Source: Blasia pusilla (lineage: Eukaryota; Marchantiophyta; Marchantiopsida; Blasiales). Taken from it: DNA of 64,000 nucleotides. The stretch lies in the NCBI GenBank assembly GCA_050084515.1, contig CM114272.1, forward strand, positions 45,818,001 to 45,882,000, given 5' to 3'. Made by a program: the position numbers and the translations under genes. Shown in pieces: positions 23,216 through 34,985 of the stretch (position 1 is the first letter of the stretch; every line of letters starts with the position of its first letter). Under the pieces are notes generated by a model. That model worked only from the letters and a program-made list of their open reading frames with translations. It was not told the DNA's origin and searched no databases.

Positions 23216-23596
23216 CTACAGGAGTGTGCCAGGTGCTCTTAATCTTCCTGCCATGTTTTTCTCCCATAAACAGAAGTACTGGGTCATCACCAAGTACAAC
23301 TGACGTTCATGGGCAGAGCACCGTTCGGCAACTGGTTTATTGACAAGACTAATTAATTGTTCTATCTTTTCTAGCACCAATGCAGAAAATCTGTTGTTAT
23401 CTTCTTTCATCCATTGTCTGAGGGGGATAGCTAGAGATATCAGATGGTCTTCAGTAAGAACTAGCTGGTTGGGTCTTCCAAGAGACGAGGCTTCTTTCCC
23501 CGCTCCCGGATTCCCAATGTATCTCTCTCCCTTTTCAGCAAAGAATATGATCCCGGCGTGGCGTAAAAAAAGTTTCTTGCTATATGTAATGTACAA
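23216..23596 (-). CDS. Unrecognised frame upstream of gag
   Basis: 126 residues, ending ...AGRLRAPGTLL. The middle (LTEDHLISLAIPLRQWMKED onward) is helical and soluble-looking, with no domain I recognise. It may be a gag N-terminal extension or leader. Coding status is uncertain. Confidence 0.3.
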   Translation of the reverse strand: MYITYSKKLFLRHAGIIFFAEKGERYIGNPGAGKEASSLGRPNQLVLTEDHLISLAIPLRQWMKEDNNRFSALVLEKIEQLISLVNKPVAERCSAHERQLYLVMTQYFCLWEKNMAGRLRAPGTLL

Positions 23597-24590
23597 GAGT
23601 TTCTATTTTATAGTCGTTTTAATAAGTTCGATCCCCAAGAGGATCATTGTTTGATGAAAAGAGAGTTCGGAGTTACAATTCTGTTGTAATAGTTGTATTT
23701 AAATGTGTATGAGTTATATCTTATGTCTTATCAATATCTTCTGCTCTTTCTTAGTACCAAAGGATCTTTTCTCGATTCTCTCTAGTGGAATTGATAGCAT
23801 GTTCAGGTAGATTTTCCTCTCGACATCAAGAAACCTCACAGAGATCTCAACACGAAAGTTGGCTTCTCCTACTTTCGGAACTCAATCCGTCTCGGCAGGC
23901 TACTCTCTGTCAAACAGATTTCCTACAACTCAGGTTGATTATTTCATTGATGAGAAAGGTTCGCCTGATTCACTCTTCACTCTGCAGACCCAAAAAGAAT
24001 ACTCAGACATAAGCATCGCACATCAGAATGAATGAATGATTGCTTTACTACTCCATCAAGAACGGGAAAGCTTCAAAGTGTTTACAAGTTCGAGAGGGTA
24101 CTACTCTCTTGCTCAAACCATTCCTATAGCATAAGGACTTCGTAAGAGAATGATAATTATGGCTTCTGTCTTGCTTCTTAAATACTCGCTGGAGTGGAAG
24201 TGATCCAAAGATTCGAAGCGTTCTTGATGAAGCTAGTGTCTCTTCACTATTTCTAACTACCTAGATCTATGGTTCTCTTAGCTTTTCCTACGATCCCTGT
24301 GAATCCGCGGGACAAAACTGTCCTAACTACCAATCTGATACAAAGGATCGCGTCCTTTCCTAGTCTAACTGTTCTAACATGCATTGCTTGAAATCACAGT
24401 CATTCTTAGCTTTGCTTCATGAGGACGAATTACTCCATGCTTCGTTCTTATTTCAGGTGCTTCGTGCTTCGCGCTTCGCACAAGAGCGAAGTACTTCTTT
24501 CTTCTTTTCTTCCTGCTTCGTTATGCTTTGTTATATAGCGAAGCACTTAAGTAAACGAGCCGTTCATCTTCGTTGAGCCGTTAAGCCGTT

Positions 24591-24807
24591 CTGAGTCTTG
24601 AGACTTCGTTATTGCGTTTTCCTCTCCTCTAAGGCAAATCCTTGATCTTCCATCTCTCTGCCTTGTCCCAAGAGCTTCGTGATTCACTTTAATTTTACTC
24701 ATTCTTCCTCATAATAATAAATAATCATAATCAAAATCATAATGTACAAGAGTCTTTGTTGAATAAAAAGATATATTCTTCAAGAGTACAAAACTGTGGG
24801 CATCATA
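24591..24807 (-). repeat. Right terminal inverted repeat of the gag-only element
   Basis: Partner of 20639-20855. By orientation it is the start of the 5' LTR for the minus-strand gag; about 1 kb of further non-coding, CTTCG-rich sequence (23600-24590) would be the rest of that LTR and leader. Confidence 0.82.
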
Positions 24808-24812
24808 GCGCC

Positions 24813-25197
24813 CACAAATATCCCCACCAATGTGTACTCCCCTCTTGCTCGAGGGGAGTTCTTGGTACGCACCGCTTGAAGGCTTCCACATAGATTTTCT
24901 CATCACCAGATCTCACAGTTGCCCTGATATAGAGCTCGTAGATTGAAGGCCCCCTTCTTTTTGTTATGCCTTTTGTGAGGAAGATATGGGATGCTGTAGA
25001 CTATAGCATTGCTCTTGCCTGGTCTTGTTGGCATGCCTACACAAGTGAAATTCTTTGGCATGCTTGTGACGACCTCCAAGAGGAATGAACATTTCTTCTC
25101 CACTTGTGTTGGGGCAGAGGGCATTTTCATGAATGTTCAATCCTTGCAACGATTCCAATGTGAGAAGGGAAAAAAAAAATAGCTCATAAGTCAAAGA
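24813..25197 (-). pseudogene. G1 copy 1, middle exon region
   Basis: Short overlapping frames (25194-24964, 25130-24903) in line with the transposase halves on either side. No motif of its own. It is assigned by position and by its match to 59230-59290 over the last 60 bases (GGAGTTC...GAAGGCTTCCA). Confidence 0.4.
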
Positions 25198-25204
25198 AAT
25201 AAGC

Positions 25205-25550
25205 TACCTGTCTGAACCAGACGGGTTGCAAGGCCGAGGCATCCCATGAACGACTCTGCACCTGTCGGTTCCTAACGTGTTGCAACACCCAGGAACCACC
25301 TAGTGCAACCCGTCCGATTCTGACAGGTTGCAAGTTTATTTGGCCATGCGACTTACAACCCGTCCTTTCTCGACTGGTTGCACACTTAGGAAACCCGTCA
25401 ACCCATCCGATTCCGACGGGTTGCAAGTAAATTTGGCCATGCGACTTGCAACCCGTCGGTTGCCGATTGGTTGCACAATCAGGCAACCCGTCGGTTAGCG
25501 ACAAGTTGAACACTCAGGCAACCTGTCGCATCCGACAAGTTGGTTAGTTT
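25205..25550. repeat. Hairpin repeats, G1 intron of copy 1
   Basis: About five degenerate units of the GCAACCCGTCGG/CCGACGGGTTGC family between coding segments of G1. Mirrored at 41790-42000. Confidence 0.75.
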
Positions 25551-25559
25551 TTTTGGTTT

Positions 25560-27629
25560 GAAATCCCTACAGTGCCCACGCTTCTCAACTTTAGCTGCAA
25601 CTCTTCCAAAAAAATTCAATGTGAGCTCGACGAGACAAATAAGTGAACTCACCTCCCGCATAAAGTTTCCCCATTGTCTCATTCGTACAATCCACCAACT
25701 CAGCCAAGAGCATAACTCTTTGTACTTCCCCTCAATCGTATGTTTCCTCCAAGCATTCCATGGCCTTTTTAAAGGTTTTGATGTCCTTGCACCGTTGGAG
25801 TAGAGTGACATGCTCTGTCCTCTTATTCTCCTTGATACAAGATTTGGTGTACCGGGTCACAGACTGTTGCCAATGGAAAGCATCCGACCTTTCCCTCTCT
25901 GGTTGAACCTCTCCACCCCAGAACACTTCCCTCATAGCAATCCACCCATGTTGTGCATTGTTTGCCATGAACCCATAAATTTCCGGAGGTGGCCTTTTGT
26001 TTTCCTTCACAAACTCCAATAAGAGTAACCAACACATCTTCAAACTGCCAACGTCTTTTGCTTTTACTTCACAGACAAATATAGTTTTGAGTCCCTTCTC
26101 CACATGGTCATAAACGTGAGCACCCATTATCAACCATCCGTTCAGCACTCTGTTGCAAATATCAAAGCTTACCCAGGTGCCATAAAGATCTTCCCCTTCC
26201 CTCATTCGATCTATAAGATCGAGGCCACTCTACTGACCTGTCGTTGACATTTTGAAGACATAGGCCCTGGATCCTTTGCCTCCCTGGCCCATGAACTGCC
26301 ATCTCTGAATGAATGGAAATCTGGAGTTGGCCTTGATTTTGGCAATGGCATCCATTTCGGCCGTCTTTCTATCCAGTACCCATATTTGACGCAGCAAATT
26401 CCGGAAGCATTCACGATCAGCGTGAAATTTCCTAGAGTTGTTTCTCCTCAGCAGCCGTGATCTCGCCTTTTCCAAGGATTCCAAGCAATTGTTCGCAAAT
26501 TTGTGATGTTGTTGTTAACTTGATCACTCCGGGCTTTGAACCCGAAGAGTTTCTATAGGCTTTGACCTCGGCCACTTCCTTCGCCACATCCTCCTTGATG
26601 TGTCTCTGAATTACATCGGTCACAGGATGAGTGTGGGAGCCAACATGAACTGCCAACCTTGTGTACTCTCACGTGGAACCCAAGTCGTGGAAAATGAAAA
26701 ATATGTATGGAGGACACGCTACAACGCAAAAAGGAGATGCCTGACAATGAGGACATCGATGGCCTCCCGGCGGTATGGTGGCACCGACCTCATATGGAGT
26801 TTCTGCATTCTTGGGGGGGAATTACGACGTATTGACCCGCCCATTGCTCTCTAGATACGAGCATGTAGGACTTCTACACTCCAAGGCTCCAATGCATTGG
26901 CGGCGGGAGACAATCCAAGGACCATATGGAATTGAAGCACTAGTCCGTTGAAGCTTACACCATCGATGACAATCAGACCTTCTGTCCATACCCTTCAAGC
27001 ATCCTCCATCTTTCTTTTGAGCAGGAGCAGCAAGTGGAGGCAACTCTACGTGGGCGGCAGCTCGTCGACAAGAATGTGCTTGAAAATTTTAAAGGGCAGA
27101 GACGATAGCAAACTATTTCCTAATACTTGCAAGAGGAACGAGTAGGTGGACAAAGGTCCCGGTTGGTGTCCGACAGATCCACTAAGGTTGACAACATCTG
27201 GAATGTCTTCAAGAAGTACAATATTGTTACGAATGTGTGAAGTTGGAGTCGATGCCGAATCTAGTGAGCTTGGAGTTGCAAATGTAGAACTCAGTGCACT
27301 AGGAAATTCTTGACTGTCTACTTGGGAAACTGAGGAATTCAGAGGCAAGCCCTAAACTCTATATTGACCATTTGCTAGAGGTAGGAGATTCCATACTTTA
27401 CGGTGTGTAATCACTAGTTGGATTGTCTCACCTATATGTCCTCTGTAGCGTCCACTCTAATATCCTTGGATACAAAGATGGTTCCAATTTGGAGAAGAAA
27501 TCGAATTGAGAGAAAATTTTCATCCACTAGTATGAAAGACTCACAAGCTTGCGGTGGAACGATTTCTGATTGAGGAAGGGACGTTAGATGATTGCCACAA
27601 GTGAGCATCACATAATTATCCATTCCCAA
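25560..27629 (-). pseudogene. G1 copy 1, MULE-like transposase N-terminal and catalytic part
   Basis: Would cut and join the ends of the transposon. The start is MDNYVMLTCGN (27623), 81 bases after a TATA box. Next is a Cys/His region with HVGSHTHPV, typical of the WRKY/GCM-type finger of Mutator-like transposases. The DDE-like core follows: SFDICNRVLNGWL, CEVKAKDVGSL, FMANNAQHGWIA (copy 2 has DNAQ, so Asp is Asn here), and DAFHWQQS. Frames shift at 27432, 27046, 26800 and 26230. Superfamily assignment rests on motif order plus the SWIM finger further on. Confidence 0.65.
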
Positions 27630-27703
27630 AAGATTCCACCGGGAGGAGACTGAGAATAAGCATGAGGATAAGAATGGGAATGGGTATGAGAATGAGAATG
27701 TTT

Positions 27704-27711
27704 AATTTATA
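27704..27711 (-). promoter_or_regulatory. TATA box of G1 copy 1
   Basis: TATAAATT on the minus strand, about 80 bases before the MDNYV start; mirrored at 39580-39587. Confidence 0.6.
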
Positions 27712-27799
27712 GTGAATAGGGACTCAGATTCTCTTGACATAATTTTACTGACAAGATGAAGTTTGGTAGGTGAGATTGTCTGACATGATGGATTCAATT

Positions 27800-28790
27800 C
27801 TGTTGCAACCTGTCAAAGTCCGATGGGTTGTAGAATTTGGGAATGAGAGATGAGGGTTGCGAAGCACGCAGTTCCATTTTTTGTTTCCGTGTCCCAATGC
27901 AAGTTGGAACCCGTCGGAGTCCGTTGGGTTGGTACCCCCTTCTTGCTGACCAATGGTCTTTTGAGTCGATTTTTCTAGCATCAAACACGAGACATCGCTT
28001 GCATTTGCTAAGGCGACCAATCGTTGAGGACTGTTACGGGAACATCCAACTGAGGGTAGACCTTGTGACCTGTCGGATTGCAAGGGATTGCCTCGGAACT
28101 ATGCGTTGTCGCATTGTTACCCGAGGGATAGAAAAGCGTGCAACCTGTCGATAACTGACGGGTGGCCTAGGTACCTCGCCTATTACCCCAAGATGAGGGA
28201 AGCGTGCAACCCGTCGGCCTCCGACAGGTTGTGCAAGTGCCTCGTCTTGTAACACTTACATGAAGGAAGCGTGCAACCCATAGGCCTCTGACGAGTTGGG
28301 CGGGTATCCCGCCTTGTTATCCCAAGATTAGGGAAGCGTGCAACCCGTTGGCCTTCAACGGGTTGCGCAAGTGCCTCGCCTTGTAACGCTTACATGAAGG
28401 AAGCATGCAACTCGTCGGCCTCCGACGAGTTGCGCGGGTACCCCGCCTTGTTATCCCAAGATGAGGGAAGCGTGCAACCCGTCAGCCTCCGACGGGTTGC
28501 GCAAGTGCCTCGCCTTGTAACGCTTACATGAAGGAAGCGTGCAACCGGTCGGCCTCCGACAAGTTGCGCGGGTACCCCACCTTGTTATCCCAAGACGAGG
28601 GAAGTGTGCAACCCCCCGATCTCCGATGGGTTGTACAGGTACCTCGCATTCTTTCCCGAAGACGGCAGAGGCGCGCAACCTGTCGGTCTTCGACGGGTTT
28701 CCAGGATAGCTCGGCTTTTTAACCCGAGGAGGACGGATTCCTGCAACCCGCGGGAAGCTTGCAACCCGTCGGAGCCGTCAAGTTGGTGGT
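27800..28790. repeat. Hairpin repeat array between G1 and G2, copy 1
   Basis: About 14 self-complementary units. From 28200 to 28700 they are spaced 65-69 bp, with two alternating spacers (GCCTTGTTATCCCAAGATGA and GCCTTGTAACGCTTACATGA). The clearest unit is 28407-28433, with 12-bp perfect arms GCAACTCGTCGG/CCGACGAGTTGC around a 3-base loop. The array occupies the divergent promoter region. Confidence 0.85.
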
Positions 28791-28862
28791 TTTCACATCC
28801 ATACTTCCATAGCGGTCGACTTGTCGCCGTCGAAACGACGATGCGACCAACGGCTCGAAAAG

Positions 28863-28870
28863 TATAAATA
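28863..28870 (+). promoter_or_regulatory. TATA box of G2 copy 1
   Basis: TATAAATA, 214 bases before the ATG at 29084; the same sequence is in the same place in copy 2 (38640-38647, minus). Confidence 0.6.
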
Positions 28871-29083
28871 GGCAAGATTTTGCTCATTGTTGGTTTTTTG
28901 TTTTGCAATCTTGATTGCTCTTCCGCGTAATAGCTGACTTGATACCAAGGGGCGCTTTACACGGCGACTCATCGCGAGACAATTCGAGCGAACGATCGCG
29001 AGACGATTCGAGCGACTCATCAAGGCGACTCATCGTGCACAGAAAGTAACTTTGTTGTTGAGGAGGAGGCATTTTCGGGAACA

Positions 29084-31866
29084 ATGATGAGGAAAAAATC
29101 TCAAGCAAGCAAGGTTGGGAGCTTCACTCCCAAGTCCATGAAGACTCGTGGGTCACCATCTCCAGGGCCTCGTTCGGCCAATAAGATAAGGCAGCAAGAG
29201 ATAAGGAGCGGGAAAGGGAAGCGGATATGCACAGGTAGGAGCTTCTTGCAAAACGTGTTTTGGAGGCGCTCGAAAAATAGAACGCAGAGCCTGAGGCGTC
29301 GCAAGCCTTGAAGAAAAGGATCGCCGAGGAAAAGCGTGAAAAGAAGCGTCTGGACGCGTTGGTGAGGAGAGCAGAATTGGCAAAAGCTCGAAGGGAAAAA
29401 GCGATTGCCATTGAAGAAAGCCCAGCCCGTCCAACCAAAAGTGTTGAGATGCAAGAAATGTCCCCGATGAAGTCCGGGGACACAATCAATATAAAATCGG
29501 CTGAGGGAACGGCCAAAGCTCAAGTGACGGACGATGAGGTCATGAGGACCGCTAGCGTGGAGATGGTGGAGATCTCAGAAGAAGCAGGAGAGCAATCTTC
29601 CTCATCTCTGAGCCCGGCGGAAGAAATCAAGCTCTATCGGATCGACAAGTTTCCAGTGGACTTGCTAGCTGCTGTCCCAGAGCAGTTGGCGGGCCAAGAC
29701 ACCGACCCAATCTTTGAGCGGCTAAGAAACGATCTTGGATCTTTGAGTTATGTGAAGGCCCATGTTGCAATTCATTGGCAATTCAGTGTAGTTTATTGAC
29801 TTTGTCCCCATTGTGACAGGTTGTAAAGCACATGGCACTGATGGAAGGCCAGAATACCCTGAGAATTCCACTTTGCCGATTGCGGACAATGGAGTACATC
29901 CGCGAAATTCATTCTGACGAGGATATTGCGAAGCTGAAACAATCGGCAGTGACAACATCCTACGTTGACAGCTTCCCTCCGTTCTATGTTCAACCTTACG
30001 ATCAACATGGAACCCAAGAGCTAGTGACGGAGGAAGACTTGGAAGCGCTCGACATATTCTGGAGGATGAGAGATCAGGAATTCAGAAGAGCGATTGAGGG
30101 GACGGAATTCAGCTGGATGCGGAACCTCTATTTCTTCATCTGGGATGGAAACCACAGGTTCATGGCGTGGACCCAGTTTGCAGAGAAGCACCAAAATTCA
30201 TTGGAGGCGCATTTTTGCGTGAAGGCAGTCGTGCTAAATCCATACCCTCATCACATGGCAATGGTGGAAATGGCCATGCATGCCATGAACGCGTAAGTTT
30301 CCTCTTCCTTTTTTTTTTATTGCTGCAAACTATTGGACTTCGACGAGTTGTTTAACTAGTGGTAACAAAACATCGGATGCCTTAAAGCAACTTGTTGGAG
30401 TTCGACGAGTTGCTTGACTGGCCGTTGTTTTTAGGATGTTTTTGGCCGAAAGCAACTCGTCGGACTCCTACGGGTTGCATTCGCCGCCATGGGTAGGTGA
30501 TCGGAGTAGGGGGGCTTGATTTTTGGCATCAAATTGCAGCTTTACTTGAAATTGCGCAACCTGTCGAACTCCGACGGGTTGATATGTTCACTTTTTCCGT
30601 GGAAACCACACTCTGAATACAAATCATCTGACAACCCGTCGGAGTACAACGGGTTGTAACCAGGCAATCAAAAATCTGAAAGCAATCCGTCGGACTCCGA
30701 TGGGTTGCAATATTTAGCTCTTAGCTACCATTTTGACCATGAGGTGTAGCGACCTGTCAGAGTCTGACAGGTTGTAGGAGCCCATGTAGCTTGCAAAAAT
30801 TCTTATAGTGTGTTTGGATGTGCAAGATTGTATCCGAGGGGAACGTCACCCACCACTCGATCCAAGATTGCAATCGGGTGAAGAAAGTTCTAATGACGCA
30901 TCCGGCAGAGTACAAGGGGTTCTTGGGCGACGCTCTTGTAAATGAGATGTTGGCAAAGGGGGCTCAAATAAAAAAAAAAGACTTGGGCAAATACATTTAT
31001 TTCCCAAGATGTAGCCGTGTCAATCCTTTGCTGGTCGAAGATACAGGCCGCCAAGAAGAGCGCTTCATTGGAGCAGAGGGAGAACGTGTTTGCGTCTGAG
31101 TGTGCTAAGTTCATCCAAGCTGTAGTATCTGCAGCTATGAAGTACACTGCTAGCAAGATGCAACGCTATATCGCCATTCTCAACCCCAAACTTGGCACCG
31201 ATTTCTACAAGGAGCTGAAGGCGATAATCAAGCGCCAGCGGAAGAGGGATGAAGATCCACAAGGTCGGATTGGGGAGAAAGTGTCTCTCGACCGCGTCCA
31301 TAGATTTGCCTTGTCTCGAATTTCGGAATTTAGGAGAATCCGTATGACGAAAATCAATCTCGAGGGCACAGAGGCCCAAAAGAGGGCCGCACACCTTCCT
31401 CTGGGTATCTCTGATCCACTGATCTCCCATTAGCTCCGTGAATGGTCATTTAGGGACGCGTTGCGGATTCTCGGTAAGTCCATGCTCGTGGGTCTCCAAG
31501 CGGAGCTGAAAAAAATAGAGTTTGTTCCGAAGGAAGCAAACTTGGAGAGTGATGAAGATTTGGAACTTTGGCTTGATGACATCTAGGACAAGCCCATGAA
31601 AAACCCAAGCTTCAAGACGATGTTCAAGGATCACATCCACCCTCAGGCAGACCTAGATGAAGAAATAGAGGCGAAGAAAAGGGATTTCGTAAAGCAGAAG
31701 CGAGATCTTCATGAGTAGGCGGCCGATGCATCTCGACAAAGAGCTGCCCAACAGATAGTGTTCAGGTATCTCATCCATTATAAGAATGTAAGTACGTGGC
31801 AAAAAATACCGGCAGCCTGCAAATTGTGGGCTTCTCCGCCTGATGGAGAGGCATTTTCCAAGGGGC
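29084..31866 (+). pseudogene. G2 copy 1: coiled-coil and ParB-like protein, truncated
   Basis: Start MMRKKSQASKVGSFTPK. A Lys/Arg/Glu-rich coiled coil (29308-29420) and an acidic linker lead to the ParB-like domain (29830-30296): IPLCRLRTMEYIREIHSDED, AKLKQSAV and WDGNHRFMAW. The G-N-H-R box and the order fit the ParB/sulfiredoxin N-terminal fold, used in nucleotide or DNA binding. This copy lacks the TAA that copy 2 has in the domain. The intron donor after IFER is destroyed (GGCTAAG versus GGGTAAG in copy 2). A hairpin-filled intron follows (30297-30812), then frameshifted helical exons to 31866 where homology ends before the methyltransferase. Confidence 0.65.
30340..30780. repeat. Hairpin repeats in G2 intron, copy 1
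   Basis: Seven units. The unit at 30753-30771 has perfect arms CCTGTCAGA/TCTGACAGG around one base. Against the CCCGTCGGA/TCCGACGGG consensus, every arm change is matched on the other side. Confidence 0.8.
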
Positions 31867-32408
31867 TGGTATTCTGGCAGGAGAGAGGAAGAGAAGAGAG
31901 TCTCTCTTCAAAAAAAAGTGGCCAAATCTACCTCCTCTCTTCAAAACTTTTTGACATATTTGAAATTTTTGTTTGCTTTCACATTGCCTGTCTTAGTCTA
32001 CAGTAAGCTGTGCCCAGGGCTTTTTTTTCGGGAGGATCATTGGCAAATAATGTGACCAGAAGTAGCAATCTCATCTCAATGAAAGGTTCAAATAAAGACC
32101 AACTTTGTGAAATTTGAACACAGGAGACGATAATTGAACCAGAATATTGTTAGCTGTCTGGAGTAAAGAGGAACTGATGTCCCTTCATTCAGATCCTAAA
32201 TTTGAGAAACCGAGAAGCTGCACCCCTCCCAATCCGTCAGAATTTTACAGGTTGCAACTCTCCCAACCCGTCGGAATCAAATGGCTTGCACCCCTTGCAA
32301 GCAAGCTCACCATAACAAAGGAAATATTTTGAGAAGTGACTCCATTCCACCCTACACCCACGAAGATCCAATTGGTTGGGAATCCGAAATGGCAATCCAA
32401 TAGGCTTT

Positions 32409-32818
32409 AGGAATCCAACACGTCTTAAAGAAGAAGAGAAGCCTACGACTGGTTTGACAATACAAGGGGAACAAGCCAAAAGTGAAGAAGCCCGCCACAA
32501 TGCCTCAGAAGTTGGTCTCATAGGGAAAGAATCCGATCACTCAAGCAGCCAACTTGTCGGAATCCGATAGCTTGCTTGGAAATGGTTAAAAAGTTGCAGT
32601 GGTGAAAAAGTGAAAAGTTGCAACCCGTCGGAATCAGACGGGTTGCAAAATAAACATTTTGAGTAGCTAGACGAACACCATCGACAAGTCCAAAAAAAAT
32701 ATTCAACAAACTTTTACAAATACCATTATCGATTGAAAAAATCTTGTCCTTTATTACATCCGAAGGAAGCTCGGAAATGTACATTTGATCTAGTCTATGA
32801 TTTCTTCAACCTCGTCAT
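32409..32818 (-). repeat. Direct repeat unit 1 (about 0.41 kb)
   Basis: Pairs with 33096-33507 in the same orientation. Both contain the conserved minus-strand peptide KSLLNIFF and a hairpin unit. The second copy lies directly past the G2 stop at 33563, so this is probably G2 3'-flanking sequence, duplicated. Confidence 0.75.
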
Positions 32819-33095
32819 CTACAAATTTACTCCTAACTCTCCTAGGTTGTTGTACAAAAGGAATGTCCTAGGATACAAGTGGCTCCTCTAGCCGATTGTA
32901 GACGGGGATCGAAAATGTTGGCGAATTCGAGAGCCTTGGCACCCCCTAGGTACTCCATAACGGTCGCATGTAACCTAATTTGAGTCCCACCCCCTTCCTC
33001 GGCAGTAAATCTTGTACGCTCTACAAGGTGAAACCCATCCAGTATCAATCTGTGCTCCATCCTTGGAGACACCATCATGTCCTCAGCCAAGTAGT

Positions 33096-33507
33096 AGGAA
33101 TCCAACACGTCTTAGAGAAGAGAGGAAGCCTAAGACTTGTTTGACGAAATGAGGGGAAGGTGCCAAAGTGAAGAAGCCCGCCAGAATGCCTGTAAAGTTG
33201 GACTAATAGGGAAAGAGTCCGATCACTCACGCAGCCAACCTTTCGAAATCCGACATGTTGCCTGGAAGTGGTTAAAAAGGTGCAGTGGTCAAAAAGTGTA
33301 AAGTTGCAACCCGTGGCAATCCGACGGGTTGCAATATGAACTGTCGGAGTACATAAACGATCACAATCGACAAGAACAAAAAAGATATTCAACAAACTTT
33401 TACAAACACCATCATCATTTGAAAAAATCTTGTCCTTTATTACATCCAAAGGAAGCTCGGAAGTGTACATTTGATCTATTCTATGAATTCTTTTGCCTCG
33501 TCATCAA
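33096..33507 (-). repeat. Direct repeat unit 2 (about 0.41 kb)
   Basis: Partner of 32409-32818, roughly 85% identical by eye. Confidence 0.75.
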
Positions 33508-33562
33508 ATAAATCCCTACTCCAAAACGTTGTAGTCAAGCTGGGTCCTTGATTTCTTTGAAC

Positions 33563-34985
33563 TCACTCGTCATCATCCGAGAGCTCTTCCAGAATTACTC
33601 TCGGCCTTGCCCTCCCGATTTTTGGAATCGTGGTAAGTGACAATGGTGTCACTACCAATGGTGGGTTTGGAACCGGAGCTGTCACCTTCGGAGGAGAGTT
33701 GTACGCCCCAACTAGCCTGTCGTAATCTTCCTTTGCCTCTTTGCAAAGGTCAAACAGTTCCTACCTTCCCTCAAGGCAAAGAATGTTCTTGCCACTTTGC
33801 CAAGCGCCTCTCATATTTGCCCCTGAAAGGCCCACTAAGTCGAACACCAAGTCACTTGGCCTTGCAGAGCTTGATGAGCATTTGCATCAGCGCCGGCGAC
33901 TTTTCCCTTCCTCCAAGTAAGGGGGTACCATTTCCCATGTAAATTCCCGAGGGGGAATTGTATAAACTAAGTTGTACCCATCCAAGCATGGATCCACTAG
34001 ATCGAGGATCTGAAACACTTGGAATTTGTGCTCGGGCCTTACAAAACAGTAGACAAAGGAGTGGTCCATCCATAAAGAAGCAGGTTGGAAAAAATGTCAG
34101 CAACAAGAAAGAGCTAATTTCAGTTTGCAACAACAAGAAAGGTATACTATCAGAATGGTGACACAATGTGCAACTTGTTCCCAAAGAACTTTGCTTAACC
34201 CCAGAGAACTTAGTTATAGTCCTAACATTGGAGCAACCTGTCGAAGTCCGACAGGTTTTTTTACAAGTGTAAGTGATTTTTTTTGCCATGAGCAACCCGT
34301 CAGAAGGCGACACATTGGTGGCTTAGAGCAGCCCATGGTTGGCTAAGAGCAACCTGTTGCATTCAGACAGGTTGCATCATTCCAAAAAGACAAGGAAAAG
34401 CATAAGCACTTGCAACCCGTCGGGTTCCGACGGGTTGCATTCATCCAATGGAGACTTGCGGTAAATTTGCAACCCGTAGCTTTCAGACGGATTGCACCAC
34501 CAAAGTCTCCAGCTCAGACAATCCGATGGGTTGCATGTCGCAATCTGGTCATAAGAAAGAGGGACATTCCAGTCTGGGACACTGTCGGACGGATTCTTGT
34601 CCCACAATCGCAACCCCGAGGGCAAATCAGCGACGAGGAGATCCACCGCCACCTCCTCAACCTCCCCATGGACCGTCCAGGCAGCGTGCCCATTTTGTGG
34701 AAGCTTCCGTCCCAGCGTTGTCAATTTGTCGATGGCCGGTGTCGACGCTTGGGAATGGAAAATTTTCAGCTCATCGTGAAGATTCGTGCAGTGAATGATG
34801 ACGCTTGTCCGGATCGTTGTTTCTCTATGTCTTCCCAAGGATGATGGAGTGTATTCCACATCCTAGTTTGCTCCTTGGGACAAACCTGGCGCCTCTCGCT
34901 TCCACTTCTCCCGATTCTGCGGTCGGCTTGTTGGGGTCTCTATTACCTCAGACTCTGGTGGAGTTTTTTTTGCAGAGGACCTGGT
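33563..34985 (-). pseudogene. G2 copy 2, amino-methyltransferase domain
   Basis: Would methylate adenine N6 or cytosine N4 in DNA. From 34985 the minus frame runs (one TAG) to VDLLVADLPSGLRLWDKN, placed like the catalytic [DNS]PP[YFW] motif IV, here DLPS. After a hairpin-bearing intron (about 34560-34080) comes VYTIPPREFTWEMVPPYL. Then KSPALMQMLIKLCKA (in a shifted frame) resembles the EKPxxLLxxLI segment, and SDLVFDLVGLSGANMRGAW aligns with motif I, DPFxGSG. After it come ILCLEG and KEAKEDYDRL, like the following strand and helix. The gene ends ILEELSDDDE at 33563. Key residues of both motifs are altered, so it is either inactive or very diverged. Confidence 0.55.
34230..34530. repeat. Hairpin repeats in the methyltransferase intron
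   Basis: About six units. The best has 12-bp perfect arms at 34412-34423 and 34427-34438 around GTT. Confidence 0.85.

Larger units (their letters stand above)
20639..24807 (-). mobile_element. Gag-only retroelement with inverted LTR-derived ends
   Basis: 4169 bp flanked by GCGCC (20634-20638, 24808-24812). Both ends are the same roughly 217-bp sequence in inverted orientation: left starts TGTGATACCCACA, right reads TATGATGCCCACA on the other strand. Inside, on the minus strand, is a gypsy-type gag with two CCHC knuckles. No protease, RT or integrase was seen, so it is non-autonomous. The empty site is preserved in the paralogous copy at 59215-59260, which confirms both boundaries. GAAGC/CTTCG words recur throughout. 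Confidence 0.82.
25290..31867 (+). repeat. Left arm of the roughly 16.7-kb imperfect palindrome
   Basis: Reverse-complementary to 35358-42010 in gene order and sequence. Anchors: 25980 with about 41345 (PPPEIYGFM), 30024 with 37443 (EEDLEALD), 31757 with 35468. Outer homology ends near CACTAGGT (25290s) and CACTAGGT (42000s). Arms differ mainly in the number of hairpin repeats and in point lesions. Confidence 0.88.
31868..33535. other. Palindrome centre, copy-1 side
   Basis: No counterpart in the other arm. It contains hairpin units (32236, 32262, 32548, 32621, 33236, 33306) and a direct repeat. The minus-strand frame 33108-32842 (HRLILDGFHLVERTRF) is unrecognised. Confidence 0.5.

Noticed and set aside
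27800-28790. CRISPR-like look of regularly spaced short repeats
   Set aside because: The repeats are self-complementary and degenerate, the spacers are near-identical to each other, there are no cas genes, and the host is a plant.
28451-28908. Long frames with recurring peptides such as NPSDSDGL or QPVGFRRV
   Set aside because: They are translations of the hairpin repeats in various frames, with no conserved frame or start; repeat shadows, not genes.
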